64,000 bases of DNA from Alentia gelatinosa (lineage: Eukaryota; Annelida; Polychaeta; Phyllodocida; Polynoidae): NCBI GenBank assembly GCA_950022655.1, contig OX465580.1:43522028-43586027 (forward strand), written 5' to 3'. Under the pieces are notes generated by a model. The model did no database searches. It had not been told where the DNA came from and saw only the letters and a program-made list of their open reading frames with translations. Positions 10,460 to 22,861 of this stretch are shown piece after piece. The position numbers were made by a program, and so were the translations under genes. The first letter of the stretch is position 1, and every line of letters starts with the position of its first letter.

Positions 10460-13400
10460 TTTGCCTTGTTCTTTTTCACAGCAAGAGGAATTTTGCCTTG
10501 TACCAACACTTTGAGTTGAATTACAGGTATCCTTTTTGAGTTGGTCATATAGTCCTATTCCAGCTAACCTTACTGCAATGGTGGCATTTCTGTATCATCC
10601 CTCTACTATGGGCAGTCCAAGGTTAATGTCCGCATTAGGTCAGTGGCTTTTGTAAATTTGTTCGCAGGACTCGCTAAATTAAGTTTTTGCAGTTTTTTTT
10701 AACGTTTAACGTATTTTGAAGTATTATTTACTGGAATGTCAGTTGGGGGCAGGAATAAAGTCAAAATACTTCTCATTTTATACATGAAGTTCTATACTGA
10801 AAAAGTTCATTTCCATGGAAAATGCCGACCTGTATATGCTAGTTGTGTACGATTTCTCCACTCCCTCTATAAATTTAATTTTGAATCTCCGCGATATGAA
10901 TAAAATGTCTACGGCCTGCAACACTCGGTAGTAACCAGAAAAATAGTCTACAAATTTCCAAATTATCCACAACTAGATTTGAAAAATCGCTCCTAATCCC
11001 ATTAGCTAATTTCAAAAGTAAAAAAAGAAAAATATTAGGAAATACGAAACCGTTTCTCTTATTTGATTGTTCAACAGTTAACGTATATCTTGATTTCATA
11101 AGTTATTTCACTTGTACCAAGCCTCGTAAACAATGACAAAATGTCAGTAACTTTCATGTAACATTTTAATAATAGAGAGATCAGTAATTCTACAATGAAG
11201 GCCGTTGTCATTAGTACAAGAGGGGCAACGAGATAATCCATGGTTACAGATTTGTTATAAATAAAGACACTGTACAACTTCGTTTCTTTTACCAAAGATA
11301 CTACCTACACTGGTATCGCACTAAATTACCAATTACATAACTTTGATGTGTTATATTATGCGTTACATTTTAGGCATTTTAGAGAACATCTTGAAGTGTA
11401 CACAAATTAACAAGGATAATGCATCAGTTCTATGCAGAAGAACACTGGCAGTGGACAGTGTGTTTCTTTTAACATAATTTTTTTTTCGACAGTATCAACA
11501 TGTCTATGTGAAAACCTCAAACAATGTGCACCAGTCCTTTGGTATTTTCCGTTGAGAAGTGGAACGGTCTTTAAGTCTTTAGACGTTGACAACTAGGCTT
11601 TTAAATTTGGCAGATATGTTACAATCTTTCAGACCCATTCAAATGTATGCAAGTTTCATTCGTGCACAGGCTACTTGTATGTGGTCGGCGCTATCAGTAT
11701 ATACTAATTCAGTTGAGGTTGTGCAACTGCTGTGCATCCAAATCCGGCCATTTGCTTTGACAAGTTTTCATTGGGTCATGAAACACCAACTGCCAACAGG
11801 TATATAATTCTGCTTCCAAGAAAACCAGTCTCGGGTTTCTGTGACAGTGACCGGATTGGATTTTAGAAAGTCACAATAAGCTTACTACCACCAACACGAC
11901 CAACACTGTTAATCTGAGACAGAACGACAGCTTCTCACAGGTAATCTTGCATGGCCGTGTACAAGGGTTTTCTACTGTGAACTCCGCCAACTACCCAAAG
12001 AAACTTAGCAATATGTAACCAACCGGTTGGTATACAGGACTCGTGTGCTGCTGAAGCTATGGAATAATTTCTGAATTTTCTTTTTTTTCCTTATCCGACG
12101 CTAAAAACATACTTGTTAGTTTCGGGAGCTGCCTTTGAACACTATGTACATGTGTGTATTCATAGCTTATAGTCTAGAAGAGACCAGAACATGTTTAAAA
12201 AATTATTTTTAATTGATAAAGACATCGCTGAAAGATATCCGAACATGTGAAGCTTCATTTCCCACAACAATGATTACATGATCTACCCTTACAACGCAAT
12301 CCTCCATTTCATAAGGAATGTTAACACAAAAAAAACTACAAAGAAGTTTTACTGTAATTGGGGTCATATCCTGATGCATTTAAATAGAATGGTAGTTTAC
12401 TGCAGTTTACTTTCAGTGTGACAATTGAAAATAAAACATACAGATTAAATGGGTGTATTCCATCTTTTCCCATCCATCTTAAGTACATATAGCAGCACTA
12501 CTTCGCAGGCTAGAGGAAATTTACTCTATGTGCAAACTTGTTACCCTCACCTAGAAATGGTCAACATGAATTACAGAAAACATACTGAATTCATCCTATA
12601 TGTTAGACATTAACAAGGCGTTCCATACATCTAGCAATTTGACTCCACCTCAATTCCCCCACAGTCAACCTGAGTCAATCCTAATTATCTTTTTTTTCCC
12701 TGATGAAAATTACAGATCGTTACTTAGGCTGACTGAACGTTCTGGACCAACGTCTGCAAATCAGTAATAATTTACATGGGGGAGCAACAGCGCAAGTTAA
12801 CATGAAAACAACTACCACCGTTTTACTTAATCGCACTTTTTTTTGTCTTATTGGACGAAGTCTTCACATCGTTGGGAAGTAGGATCCAAAAATGTGACAG
12901 CATACTCATCACGAGCTGTGACAATATCTTTGGTTGGGGAAGGTGTGCAGATGTGGGTGATTAGGGTATTAGATTTAACCATGCGGTCTGAAACAACCAC
13001 ATCGCATTTTGTGTTTGAAATGGACGCTCACTCTATGTGCACTGTGTCCAATAGATATCAGGCGCTTTCGTGAACGTAGATCAATTCATATGCCCTAATA
13101 AATGCATTGCATAGAAGTGTTTTTTTCTCATTTTGTACTGTTAAAATGGTCTTCCCCTAAACCTCTTTAGCATTCTTGACGTCCACCTCAACATGACGAC
13201 TCGTAATGCTCTCTTTTACATGGGAAATCAGGTTTCGTGAAATATATAAGCCATGGACACAGGTCAACCTTTTCTAGGTTACGTCTGTTATCTACTCTTT
13301 TACATGCTTTATCGCCGAGCGAGAAATGGGGGAGGGGGATCTTGCGGCTTTTATATTTTAAGAGATGTCAGAACAAGGATATCCCATCTTCCTGTGTGTC

Positions 13401-14715
13401 CTTCAAGTGGTGTTGACTTCACCGTCCAAGTGAGTGGTTCTACCACACACTAAGCCTTTTATACGACTCCCTCGCTACATTCAAGTCTTTTTATGTTCCA
13501 AACCCTTAAACTTGTCCAACTCATAGAGATGGACATAAAACCAACACCAGGCGAACCGTACACAAAAACCCTGAGTAGAATAAAACCAGAACACTTATTA
13601 AAAGTCAACCTTGGGTTCATAAGGTTGCTTTTCCATCTCTTGACGGTCTTCGCCTCCTTGATTGACAGCTGGTCACATAGTAGTCTCAAATTATATTGCG
13701 AGTGTGTTCGGACTTGGAACATGACACCAAATTTGAAATAGAAGGGAGCTCAGTGAATAGTGGACGTTAGTAGAAGGTGATAAAACGGATGGTTCGAATT
13801 TACTAAACCATCAAAACTTGAGTTAAATTGGGTGACATGATTTCATATACAAAGAGATGTTGAATATTCTCTTAGTGGTTTCTAATGTTTGCCAACACTG
13901 TTATATAATTTCATACCAAACCGAGTCACGTTTCTTCATGACATTGAAGGTTCCAACTGACTGACAGTAGCGAGGGTGGTTAGCCAGCCATATTTGTTCA
14001 CCTTTTTTTGTAATATAGTAATTGAGGTATATGTATACACACAGTTCATACAATATTTGACACTAACAGCAAGACAATAAAGAAACGCAAGCGAAACCCT
14101 TAAGACTACAGTCTGGTACTCATAATAATTCACTCCCAGAATTTCATGCTGGAAATAAACCTTTAACCTGAGACTGTTATATACCACTGTGCAACGATGA
14201 TGTGTTTTACAGATTGTGTTATTTTTTAAAGGGCCTCAGGCTCTAGTAAGTTATGGACGGTTCTTCAAAAATGGTCCTCGGGGTTTTTTCAACTGTGTGG
14301 GTTCACTGCCTAGTGTATACAGACAAAGTAATATTACTCGCGAAGTGTCATGTAAATGCTAGAGCGATACACTACATATACAGAACACTCCAAACCATAT
14401 AGACGACCCGATATAATACAGGACAGTTGGACTTGGATGACAGCCATTAGCTTAACGGTGACTGTGTATTTTCTGATTTTTCAAGTGCTACGTATGTCTG
14501 TCTGCCTTTATAGTATAGTACAATCTTTGACGGCTCACACTCTCTTGATAATCTATCATTAACTACAACGGTGTCGGCACACTATGACCTGCTTCTGAAT
14601 CACCGAGATATATATATCAACCTCCCTGTCCATAACACCAACTGTCCCCTTGGATAATCCTTTTGCTTGGGCAAAGGAAACCAAATTAAAGGTAACTGAG
14701 TGTTGTTTCAAGAGT
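10460..14715 (-). other. Long AT-rich interval, probably including the ELAV-like 3' UTR
   Basis: This 4.2-kb stretch between two convergent stop codons has no recognisable coding exon, transposon end or long inverted repeat. Long AU-rich 3' UTRs are typical of ELAV/Hu genes, and the T-rich runs (minus strand A-rich) would fit, but I could not place a convincing minus-strand poly(A) site. Short open frames here (for example at 12843-13073 and 13493-13741) resemble nothing I know and are probably chance. Confidence 0.35.
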
Positions 14716-15822
14716 CTATTGATTTTGCTTTTCGGATTTGAAGGAGACCTGCAGCGGCTTTGTGAGATATCTGTAGCCGTTGAGGTTGGCGATGGCGTTC
14801 TCGGCTTCGGGGTAGTTGGTCATAGTGACGAAACCGTACCCTTTACACTGGTTTTTCTGGTAGTCGCGGATGACGTTCACTTTCTGGATGGTACCGAATG
14901 GTGAGAACAACTGCCACAGAGACCGCTCATCTGCTTCCAATCCAATGTTATACACAAATAGAACGTAGCCGCCTTCAGAGTCTCCGCTTCCACCATCGTC
15001 CATCTGGAAGTTATTGTTGTTGGGGACGCCCCCACCAGCTGAGTTCATGGGATTGAAGCGGTTGTTGTTGAAGCGCCCCTGGTTACGTACTGGTCCCACA
15101 GGCCCGCCGCCACGGCCTCCTCGCATACCGCCACGGAAGTTGCCCCCTGCAGAGAATCCAGCATTACCGTACCCCGCGTTGTAGCCGGTGCCGTAGAAAC
15201 CCTGGCCGCCGTTATTCCCAGCGTAGCCGCCGAAGCCACTGTTTTGGAAGCCCCCACGCCCTGGGCCACCTCCCATCATGGCCGGTGGCCGTGCCTTGCC
15301 ACGGTTGTCCTCGGCAAACTTCACGTTGATACTCTCCGTCGCAGCTTCGGGTGTGTAGCCGTCGAGACTGTTAATGGCCACCTGCGCTTCTTCCTTGTTG
15401 TTGTAGAGCACGAAGCCAACGCGCTTGGAGTTGCCAAACTGGTCGGTCAGGATGCGGCACTGGATGATCTGGCCGTACCGCTGGAAGAGTTCGCGCAGTC
15501 CACCTTGGTCCATCTCCTTGGGCAGGTTACGGATGTACAAATTCGCCCCCTTGATGTTCTGACCGTGACGCGCCAACGCCACCTTGATCGTCTTGTTCTG
15601 TAGCTGAAGACCGTTCAGACTCTTGGTTGCCCGGTCAGCATCAGCCTTGTTCACATAATCCACGAATCCAAAGCCATAGCTGTAGCCAGTGGCTTTATCG
15701 CGAATTATCTTGCATGATTTGAGAGGTCCTATGCTCTGGAACATCGACCTAAACTCTTCATCCGTTAGGGTTTGGGGGAGATAGTTTATGATCAGGTTGG
15801 TATCGCTGTTGTCTTGTGCCAT
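14716..15822 (-). CDS. ELAV/Hu-like RNA-binding protein, intronless, three RRMs and RGG linker
   Basis: One uninterrupted 368-residue frame. RRM1 (about 8-85) has RNP2 LIINYL (10-15) and RNP1 YGFGFVDY (49-56). RRM2 (about 94-171) has RNP2 LYIRNL (95-100) and RNP1 KRVGFVLY (133-140). RRM3 (about 286-363) has RNP2 LFVYNI (288-293), LWQLFSPFG (302-310) and RNP1 KGYGFVTM (327-334). The order and the RRM3 text are diagnostic of the ELAV/Hu/Sxl family, which binds U-rich RNA to control stability, splicing and translation. Residues 184-280 form a Gly/Asn-rich linker with RGG units around 230-240, a likely arginine-methylation and low-complexity region, longer than and unlike the short basic hinge of vertebrate Hu proteins. 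The ATG sits in AAGATGG, a strong initiation context. Vertebrate family genes have coding introns; the absence here suggests a retrocopy or intron loss, although the frame is intact and apparently functional. I leave the exact orthologue open. Confidence 0.93.
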   Translation of the reverse strand: MAQDNSDTNLIINYLPQTLTDEEFRSMFQSIGPLKSCKIIRDKATGYSYGFGFVDYVNKADADRATKSLNGLQLQNKTIKVALARHGQNIKGANLYIRNLPKEMDQGGLRELFQRYGQIIQCRILTDQFGNSKRVGFVLYNNKEEAQVAINSLDGYTPEAATESINVKFAEDNRGKARPPAMMGGGPGRGGFQNSGFGGYAGNNGGQGFYGTGYNAGYGNAGFSAGGNFRGGMRGGRGGGPVGPVRNQGRFNNNRFNPMNSAGGGVPNNNNFQMDDGGSGDSEGGYVLFVYNIGLEADERSLWQLFSPFGTIQKVNVIRDYQKNQCKGYGFVTMTNYPEAENAIANLNGYRYLTKPLQVSFKSEKQNQ

Positions 15823-18312
15823 CTTGAATAAAAGTTCGTCCGAGCCAAAGCTGATCCGCCAAGTCTTTGCTGCAGTCCTTGGTGCAAAAAATGCACTCTG
15901 ATTTGATGATCTTCATTGTCGTGAAAAAAATGAAAAGCCAAAAAAATTTAAACATTCAAAAAACTCAAATATGCCAGCAAAAGCTGTAAAAATGAAAAAG
16001 TGAGAACACAAGTTTTAAAAGTATGCCATAATAAAAGAAAAGCACAGATTATAGTGCATCAAACCACAATCAATATGAGAGTCAGAGCTGCCCAATCCAC
16101 GTCTAATCAATATCACGAGCATTTCAGTGATGTAAGCACCACACCAACTTACACATAGCGGTTAGAAATCCCCCGTCATGAGGTCACAACTCGCGAGATT
16201 TAATTTCTTTTAATTTGGCACCGATACACGGTATTTGCTAGATATTCCATGTATCAGTTTTGTAATTTTGTCGTGAATAGAAAAATGATTGACGTCATTA
16301 TAAGCGAATGTATTTTAGATGTGGATCGAGGGGTAACGTTTTGAGTGCCTGGTGCTTTACTTTTTTCTATTCAATCCTAAATATTGATGACAAGTCACTC
16401 CCTATAGAGTAATTCAGTTTTCTACTTTTCTTTTTTTGTTTTTTCATCGAAACAGCTCACTCCATTCAAGATTGTGGTATTTATCATGACACATTGTTAT
16501 ACAGCTTAACACATTTTATACAGTCAACAACAACATACGCATGTGCTAAACAGCTGAACATCTTAAAGCTACCTTTGCAACAACACCGGTTCTCGTAGCT
16601 TTCGCAGTCGTATTATAAGGTCTGGTACAATCTATAAAAAAGTAGAAGCTTAGCAATTCATATTACATGCAGAGACTATGCTGCTAGAGGACAGTGACTG
16701 ATAGGCAGGTACATGTATATATTTTATGTACAGTGATCCAGCCCTGAAGGAAAATAAGAAAAGGACAAAATATTCTGTTTAGTGTACTTCTTAAAAATCC
16801 TATCACCAATTTCATTAATACTTACCACATCAACTCACAATTTTTTTAAACTTTTAACATTGACAGAAATATAATGCAGTTTAGCATATCAACTGGAATA
16901 CTTCCCAATAGAATTGAATGCAAGCTAACCATACAAATATCGAGAAAAAAAAAGGCCTCATGCGACATTAAATTTTAGAGTAAAATTAAGCCGTGCCTAT
17001 AGAGTGTGGTAATTTCGGTTTCGCAATTCCAGCTTGAGGCATGACATAAAGTGAAAACACGGTTTACCACAAAATCAATATTTCCTTTAGCTTCCAAACG
17101 TGATCTACGTCTTCAGATGCAACCAATAGGACACAACTAAAGCGAAACTTCATTGGATTTTACTTCCTATTTGGGGAACTGAGAATTCATGTACCATTTA
17201 CGGAATTGCGTTTGTAAGTACAATTAATATCCTGCCCCAAAATTTGCCAATTCCGACTTACTGCTAGTTTGTGATACGTTCAAGTTGAAGATAAAATTAC
17301 TAACCCCCCCTCCTGTTGTACAAATAAATAAAAAAGGATCTACAGCCCAAGAGCAAGTCGAACGCCGACATCAATGAAGCCAACCTCAAACCACCTTGGG
17401 CCGGTACATGACTTTCCCGGCGCGTTGATGTAAAATACACCGTCAACTTATTAATTAAGTGTAAGATATAGCTACATGATAATCATTCGTTGTACCGGAG
17501 CCTATTCCGAATAACTAATTAGATTGAAGCCAGTTTATGTGGCTATAGCGGTAAGAACAAGACTTTGTCCCAAAATGACCGACGTAGAGGTCACTCTGCC
17601 TGCGTCGCTTTGGCATGCAGTCATTTTCACCCGGACTTGAAGCAAAGCCCGGACCCCGCTGGGATGAATTCCTCTTTCAGCGAGTACAGACCCTACCTAT
17701 TCAATCAAAACTCCAAAAAAACATACTTAAGTATTCGATAGTCCTCTCGTATGAAGTTAATAACAGAAATCAAAGGTAATTATAGCGTAAAAGTAAGAAA
17801 ATTATGGACAGTTTTCAACCCATGCGGATACCTACCACGCTAGCGCACCGTAAAATGGCGACCGGTAGTGAGCCTCGCTTTGGTCCAGGACTTCCGGTAA
17901 AAGTAGTACATCAATTCTACACCGCGTGGTAGCACTGCGCTTCCCGCCCAATAGGGATCCGCGAACAGTTTTAAAAGAAACACCATTTGTAGGTCTCGCA
18001 TAGAGTTTAAGCATATGAGTTTATAATGGCAAGTTGATTTAGTGCATATTTAATAGTAATAGACTAGATCTATGTATTCGTGTTATTAGGCTTCAAGTTT
18101 ATGATCATGCAGAAATGTGATTCACCACGGACTTCGAATACAGAGAGGTCCGTGGTTCCACATTTTGGATGGGAATGTTCGAGAATGCCTTTCGAAAGTT
18201 ACTTTCTTACAGGATCTGGTTGGAGTGTAGAGATCAGGTAAATCTGTTCGTTCCCACCATTTAGGCGAGGATGTCCTATGGAAATGGGGCCGGTTTTACC
18301 AAGTTCGCCAAA
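15823..18312. other. Region upstream of the ELAV-like gene
   Basis: AT-rich DNA that should contain the promoter and any 5' UTR exon of the minus-strand ELAV-like gene. A CTGCAG at about 15870 (minus strand) could be a 3' splice site for a non-coding first exon but is weak evidence. No coding exon, repeat family member or long inverted repeat was recognised. Confidence 0.35.
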
Positions 18313-19363
18313 CAGGGAGCGTTCAGTAATTATGGCCGGGGGGGGGGGGGGGGGCACAGTTTTTAGGGGTTTTTTTTTTTGGGGGGGGGGGGGGGATTTT
18401 TTGTGGGTATTCCAAGGGGGGGGGGGGGATTTTTTTTTGTATATCCATGAGAGGCCGAATTTTTTCACTATCTCTGCCAGGGAGTCAACATTTCTAGCTT
18501 TACAATGAGCCAGACTCCCATATTTGTGTTCAATTACAAGAAGTGATATTTGTAATGAAACACATTCATATGATAAGAAATCAGCTTAGTTGTACAACTA
18601 TAATAATGATTAATACACTAGGTAACTATAGTTATCTCACTCCCTGGAGTTCAGGGTCAGTCCTGTTTCTCTACTGGGGAGATGGATATGCACCATCCCT
18701 CAGTCTGACAGACTGATTTGGAGTGGACGACAATGGACAAACACTAGTATGTTAGTCCCAGAAATCATGCAGTATCACAAGATCATTAGATTTTTCTTCA
18801 ACATCAATGAATTAGGGGCATTTACTACAACATCAAGTGCTACAAAACGCCCCTGTTGCTGCATATTTCAATAAGATTACCATATTTATGGAAGAGCACT
18901 ATGAGCAAAGAGAACTCTTCATTGAGATTTCTGTGTTGAGTACTTGGAGGGGTTCTGCATTAAAAAAAATGGGACTTTGTCGTCCTTCTGTAATGCCACA
19001 CCCATAGTGTCTGTAATGTCTGTATTTGCATGTCATTAATACCGCTACAAGAAACAGTGAAGGTCCCTGCAAGATCTTGAAAGGGAGCCTGATGGCTAGC
19101 AAACCGATGGCACAAATCAAGAATGCAGTTGCTGCTGGATACTTGAAAGTCAACAACCAAGTCTCAATAACTGACTTCAGTGAGAATTAAGTTCAAGGTA
19201 ATCAAGCTTTCCCCTGTGTTTTTACTCTAATCCTATCGGGGGGGGGGGGGGCAAATTCTTTTTTTTGGCATTCCAGGGGGGGGGGGCAATTTTTTTTGAC
19301 TGGTCGGTGCTCCGTAAACTGTGCCCCCCCCCCCCCCCCGCCATAATTAATGAACGTCCCCTG
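18313..19363 (+). mobile_element. Family H element with poly-G subterminal tracts, short copy
   Basis: Starts CAGGGAGCGTTCAGTAATTA then TGGCC plus a G tract and CACAGTTTTTAGGGG; ends with the inverted ACTGTG-C tract-GCCATAATTAATGAACGTCCCCTG. Further poly-G/poly-T blocks with GGTATTCCAAGGGG or GGCATTCCAGGGG lie inside both ends. The interior, including ACTATAGTTATCTCACTCCC and the 3' end of a frame reading VNNQVSITDFSEN before a stop at 19190, matches the reverse strand of the 2.6-kb copy at 42749-45341. This copy looks like an internal deletion derivative. A CAGGG terminus suggests hAT but no 8-bp target duplication is visible. Confidence 0.75.
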
Positions 19364-19575
19364 AATCTTGGACAGTTCAGTCAAATTGTGGCTTTTTAAG
19401 TTGAAGCTAGAACTAATAGATATCAGTAAATCCATTGTCTATGAGTGTTGTTATTCCAATATAAAGGAAAATTCCAATTGATTTTACTCCTATGTGAGGC
19501 CACACAATTCTTCAGCTACTTTGATTGAACTGTGGCAACTTCCAGTCACTGCTGGTAATTGATGATTTATTTTTA

Positions 19576-19742
19576 CAGTAGAACCCCGTGTAAGCAGACA
19601 CCCTTCGTTCCGGGCCAAAGTCTCCACTTGTAAACGCGGGGTGACCGCTTACGCGAGGTTGAAATAAACATTTAATAGAGGGAAACGTTCCGAGCAGAGG
19701 TGGCCGTTAACATGGGGTGTCCACTTACGCGGGGTTCTACTG
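19576..19742. mobile_element. Pogo/Tigger-like MITE, family A, copy 2
   Basis: Begins CAGTAGAACCCCGTG, ends CGCGGGGTTCTACTG, flanked by TA on both sides. The interior has GGTTGAAATAAACATTTAATA and GTTCCGAGCAGAGG, diverged from the 1060 and 22255 copies in the GGGG/CTTA blocks. No coding capacity. Confidence 0.8.
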
Positions 19743-21571
19743 TATTTATATTATGTCTGTTTGACAAGATGACTTCCTTAAGCAAAAAAGGAAAGTGGTA
19801 GACCGCGACTTGTATGTACAGCGAACGGACCCAATAAAAACCCCAAAAACTCTTAATATATACAAGTTATTCATACTCAAAACAGACTTCTTTGGGTACA
19901 GGCCAAAAAATATAGGGCATGTCATCGGGAAAGGGGGTAAAACACATAGAGCTGTATGGCCGTAATCTCCTTGTAGTTGACACTACGTAATACTCCTCGC
20001 TATCGCTCAGAGTTTTACTACGCGCCAACTACACAGAGAATACGGTCACTCAGATCTAAATCGTGCTAACATTGTGTGTATAGGCACCTTTTATGGACCA
20101 CAAGAGAACTCAAACATGGACAACATACAAAACAATATACGACGAACTAACAACCAAAATCACAAACAACAAACACATACGAGAGACCATATCAATAGGA
20201 GACTTCAACGCCAAACTCAACATCAACCAAACACACATATAACAAGAAAAAATCAGCTGCTAGAGGAGACGCTGGAAACAACTGACCTCAAAGTCCTAAC
20301 GACCCAGTCAAACATAACCCAATGGACGATGGTCAACAGAAAAAAAACCCACACAAAGATCGATTATCAACTACGCCATGTGCACTAAAGGTATGTCTAG
20401 AAACATAAGCAAAACTAACACAGACCATCAAGGAATCCTAGTCATAAGAAATACTAACAGAACACAAACTGACCACAACACCATAACACTAAACATAAAG
20501 AATGACCCATACCAAACCACAACTAAACAAAGAAAAACATGGGCCAAAGGGACTAAAGAAAAATGGGACAAATGCAACCAACACCTGAGCAGAACCCTAA
20601 GATCAAACCTACACAAAAAATACACAGAGAATACCAACAAACCATACTAGAGACACTACAGAAAAACCTTGGAACAATAACTGTAAAAATGTTTTACAAA
20701 GCACCAGAACCAGTAGAAATCAATGAGAAAAGGAAAAAGAGGGCCAAATCTAAATACAACCAAGCATGCAAAACAAAATAACTAGGCTGGGGAAAACCAC
20801 AAAAAAGCCACCCAGGCCCTTAGAAAGGTGTACGAAATACATAATAAGCGAACAACAATGCAAAATTTCGAAACTCTAATAGACCACGGAGGCATAAAAT
20901 CAAACCTCTTCTGGAAAACTAGGAAAAGACTTATAGGACACAAAAACAATGAATATTACAGAATCAACAAACAAAACCAAACAATAAACAGCCCAACAAA
21001 AGCCAAAGAACACATCACAACATACTTTGATAACCTATACCAGGCCAGGGAAGGTAACAATAACTACAAAACCTGGACCAAACACATAAAATAAACAAAT
21101 GAAAACATCAGAAAACAAGAACACAGTGACGTCACCATGCAACCCTTCACAATGAATGAGATCAACCAGGCAATAAAATCACATAAAGAATGGAAAAAGC
21201 AGTGGACCAGACAAAATACTAAAAGAACTAATCAAACGACTAAACTACAACAACAAACTAGCCCTACTGGACCAGCTAAATACAATAAACACAACCAAAA
21301 TAATACCATACCAATGGTAACATGGAACAATAACCAGAATCTATAAAGGATAGGGAACTAGAGGCCAATGTAGAAATGAAAGAGGAATCATTGTAGCAAG
21401 CAACATAGGTAAACCATATGAAAGAACCATAAACAACAGAATAAAAAATGAAATAACACAATCACAACTCGGAGGAAGAATAGGAGCTGCAAATTTGGTA
21501 AAGATGTCGATTGCGAAACACCACTGTAAAGGGCAGGACCTATTTTGTTTTATTTATATAATTACTGTTAT

Positions 21572-21689
21572 TAAGAGAAAACGTGGTTATTGAGCCTGAA
21601 GGGGTGGCCGTTCGAGGTGTTTCCATGCCATAAATACGTGCCGACACCGTAGGCATCCCTTCAGACTCAGTCACTACGTTTTCTTATTA
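21572..21689. repeat. Long hairpin A, abutting an M element
   Basis: Imperfect arms at about 21572-21608 and 21652-21688, core GAAAACGT..TGAG.CTGAAGGG, roughly 8 mismatches in 37. The right arm runs straight into TTATTACATACC, the start of the M element at 21684-21862. Part of the insertion that interrupts the LINE. Confidence 0.65.
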
Positions 21690-21862
21690 TTACATACCTA
21701 AATATTTAAAAAACACCATTTTATATTCTTAATAAATGTACTTATTGACCCGATGGTCACAGTGCGCCCGAATATTCACTACGGGCTCAGTGCGCCCGAA
21801 CATTATTTATACTGCACCCCTAGCAGCGGGTTGTATTTCATAGACGTTCGGCCATAGGTATG
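21684..21862. mobile_element. Small M element, copy 1
   Basis: Begins TTATTACATACCTAAATA and ends near CATAGGTATGTAATGTA, its inverted counterpart. Interior carries CAGTGCGCCCGAAYATT twice, GCACCCCTAGCAGCGGG and TATTTCATAGACGTTCGG. Related copies are at 22086-22235, 57996-58188 and, inverted, 63311-63480. Non-coding. Confidence 0.6.
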
Positions 21863-21942
21863 TAATGTACTATTCAATCGTACAAAGGTTGCATACTGTA
21901 TTATCTCAACTGTGTGAAATGTATTGTATATGTACTATTAGG

Positions 21943-22083
21943 AAACGTCCTTACTGTGGACGAAACGGTTACTGTTCTCAGTCAGTCTTTGATTTCATAC
22001 TGCCTGACGCCATAGGCGGAAGGCAGTATGAAATCAAAGACTGACTGAGAACGAGAAACGTTTCGCCCACAGTAAGGACGTTT
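21943..22083. repeat. Long hairpin B with 63-nt arms and a 15-nt loop
   Basis: Arms 21943-22005 and 22021-22083 pair over 63 nt with about 5 mismatches; shared blocks AAACGTCCTTACTGTGG and GTCTTTGATTTCATACTGCC. Loop GACGCCATAGGCGGA. The right arm is followed at once by GCTTATTATTATATGCC, the start of M copy 2. The arm sequence is unrelated to hairpins A and C. Confidence 0.9.
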
Positions 22084-22085
22084 GC

Positions 22086-22235
22086 TTATTATTATATGCC
22101 TTAAATCGATGAAAAAACGCCATTTTAACGACTTACTAAGTCACAGTCACAGCGGGTACGAACATTATTATTACTGCACCCCTAGCAGCGGGCAGTATTT
22201 CATAGAAATTCACACACAGGTATTTAATAATATAA
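22086..22235. mobile_element. Small M element, copy 2
   Basis: Begins TTATTATTATATGCCTTAAA and ends CACAGGTATTTAATAATATA. Interior GCACCCCTAGCAGCGGG and TATTTCATAGAAATTC are shared with copy 1. Immediately followed by the pogo-like MITE at 22255. Confidence 0.6.
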
Positions 22236-22254
22236 GTTCTTGTTATACCATATA

Positions 22255-22714
22255 CAGTAAAACCCCTCTTAAGGGGACACCCTTTGTTCCGGGCCAAGTG
22301 TCCCCTTAAGCGGGGTGTCCTCTTAAGCGGGGTTTTCAGTATGCCAGTGGTTATACAATAGAGAATACCTACATAAATGAAGGAAACGATGGTTATTAGG
22401 TTAAAAGGTTCATTAATAAATAAGCAAATGAATATAAATTATACAATATAAATGAATATAAATGTATAAAAAAATTAGAAATAAATAGATAAAAGAGGTT
22501 GAAGATGGATATGCCTCCCTTGTGAAATTTGCTCCTTTGTACACCCTCCTTTGTTCACCCCCGTTCAATGCGGGGTGTCCCCTTAAGCGGGGTGTCCCCT
22601 TAAGCGGGGTTAAAATAAAGTCTTAATAGAGGGAAAAATTTCCGTTCTGAGCAAATTGTCCCCTGAAGCGGGGTGTCCCCTTAAGCGGGGTGTCCTGGAA
22701 GAGGGGTTTTACTG
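22255..22714. mobile_element. Pogo/Tigger-like MITE, family A, copy 3
   Basis: Begins CAGTAAAACCCCTCTTAAGG and ends GAGGGGTTTTACTG, with TA on both sides. Interior includes AAACGATGGTTATTAGGTT, found inverted inside the 52952-54087 copy, plus repeated GCGGGGTGTCCCCTTAA blocks. 460 bp, non-coding. It lies in the block that interrupts the LINE. Confidence 0.85.
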
Positions 22715-22789
22715 TATATACTTATTCATACACAGTGAAAACTAATGTCTCGTTGTTAAACTATGAAAGGAGCAATATGTGAAACTGTG

Positions 22790-22861
22790 TAACTGGGAAG
22801 TGGCAGACCGCAACTCTTGTAGCGAACTTCCAGAATAAATATTTAAAAAAAAAAAAAAAAA
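22790..22861 (+). repeat. Retroposed tail with A tract inside the LINE
   Basis: GGAAGTGGCAGACCGC, CCAGAATAAATATTT and then an A run of about 19 end exactly where LINE reading resumes (ACTACTGACCACATCATAAC). A related piece without the A run lies at 19790-19845, just upstream of the LINE. The AATAAA plus A run suggests a retroposed 3' end, but its 5' limit is unclear. Confidence 0.45.

Noticed and set aside
18199..18508. Open frames rich in Pro or Gly near poly-G tracts (also 19202-19435, 42700-43010)
   Set aside because: They are translations of G/C homopolymers and short repeats in family H ends, with no conserved residues.
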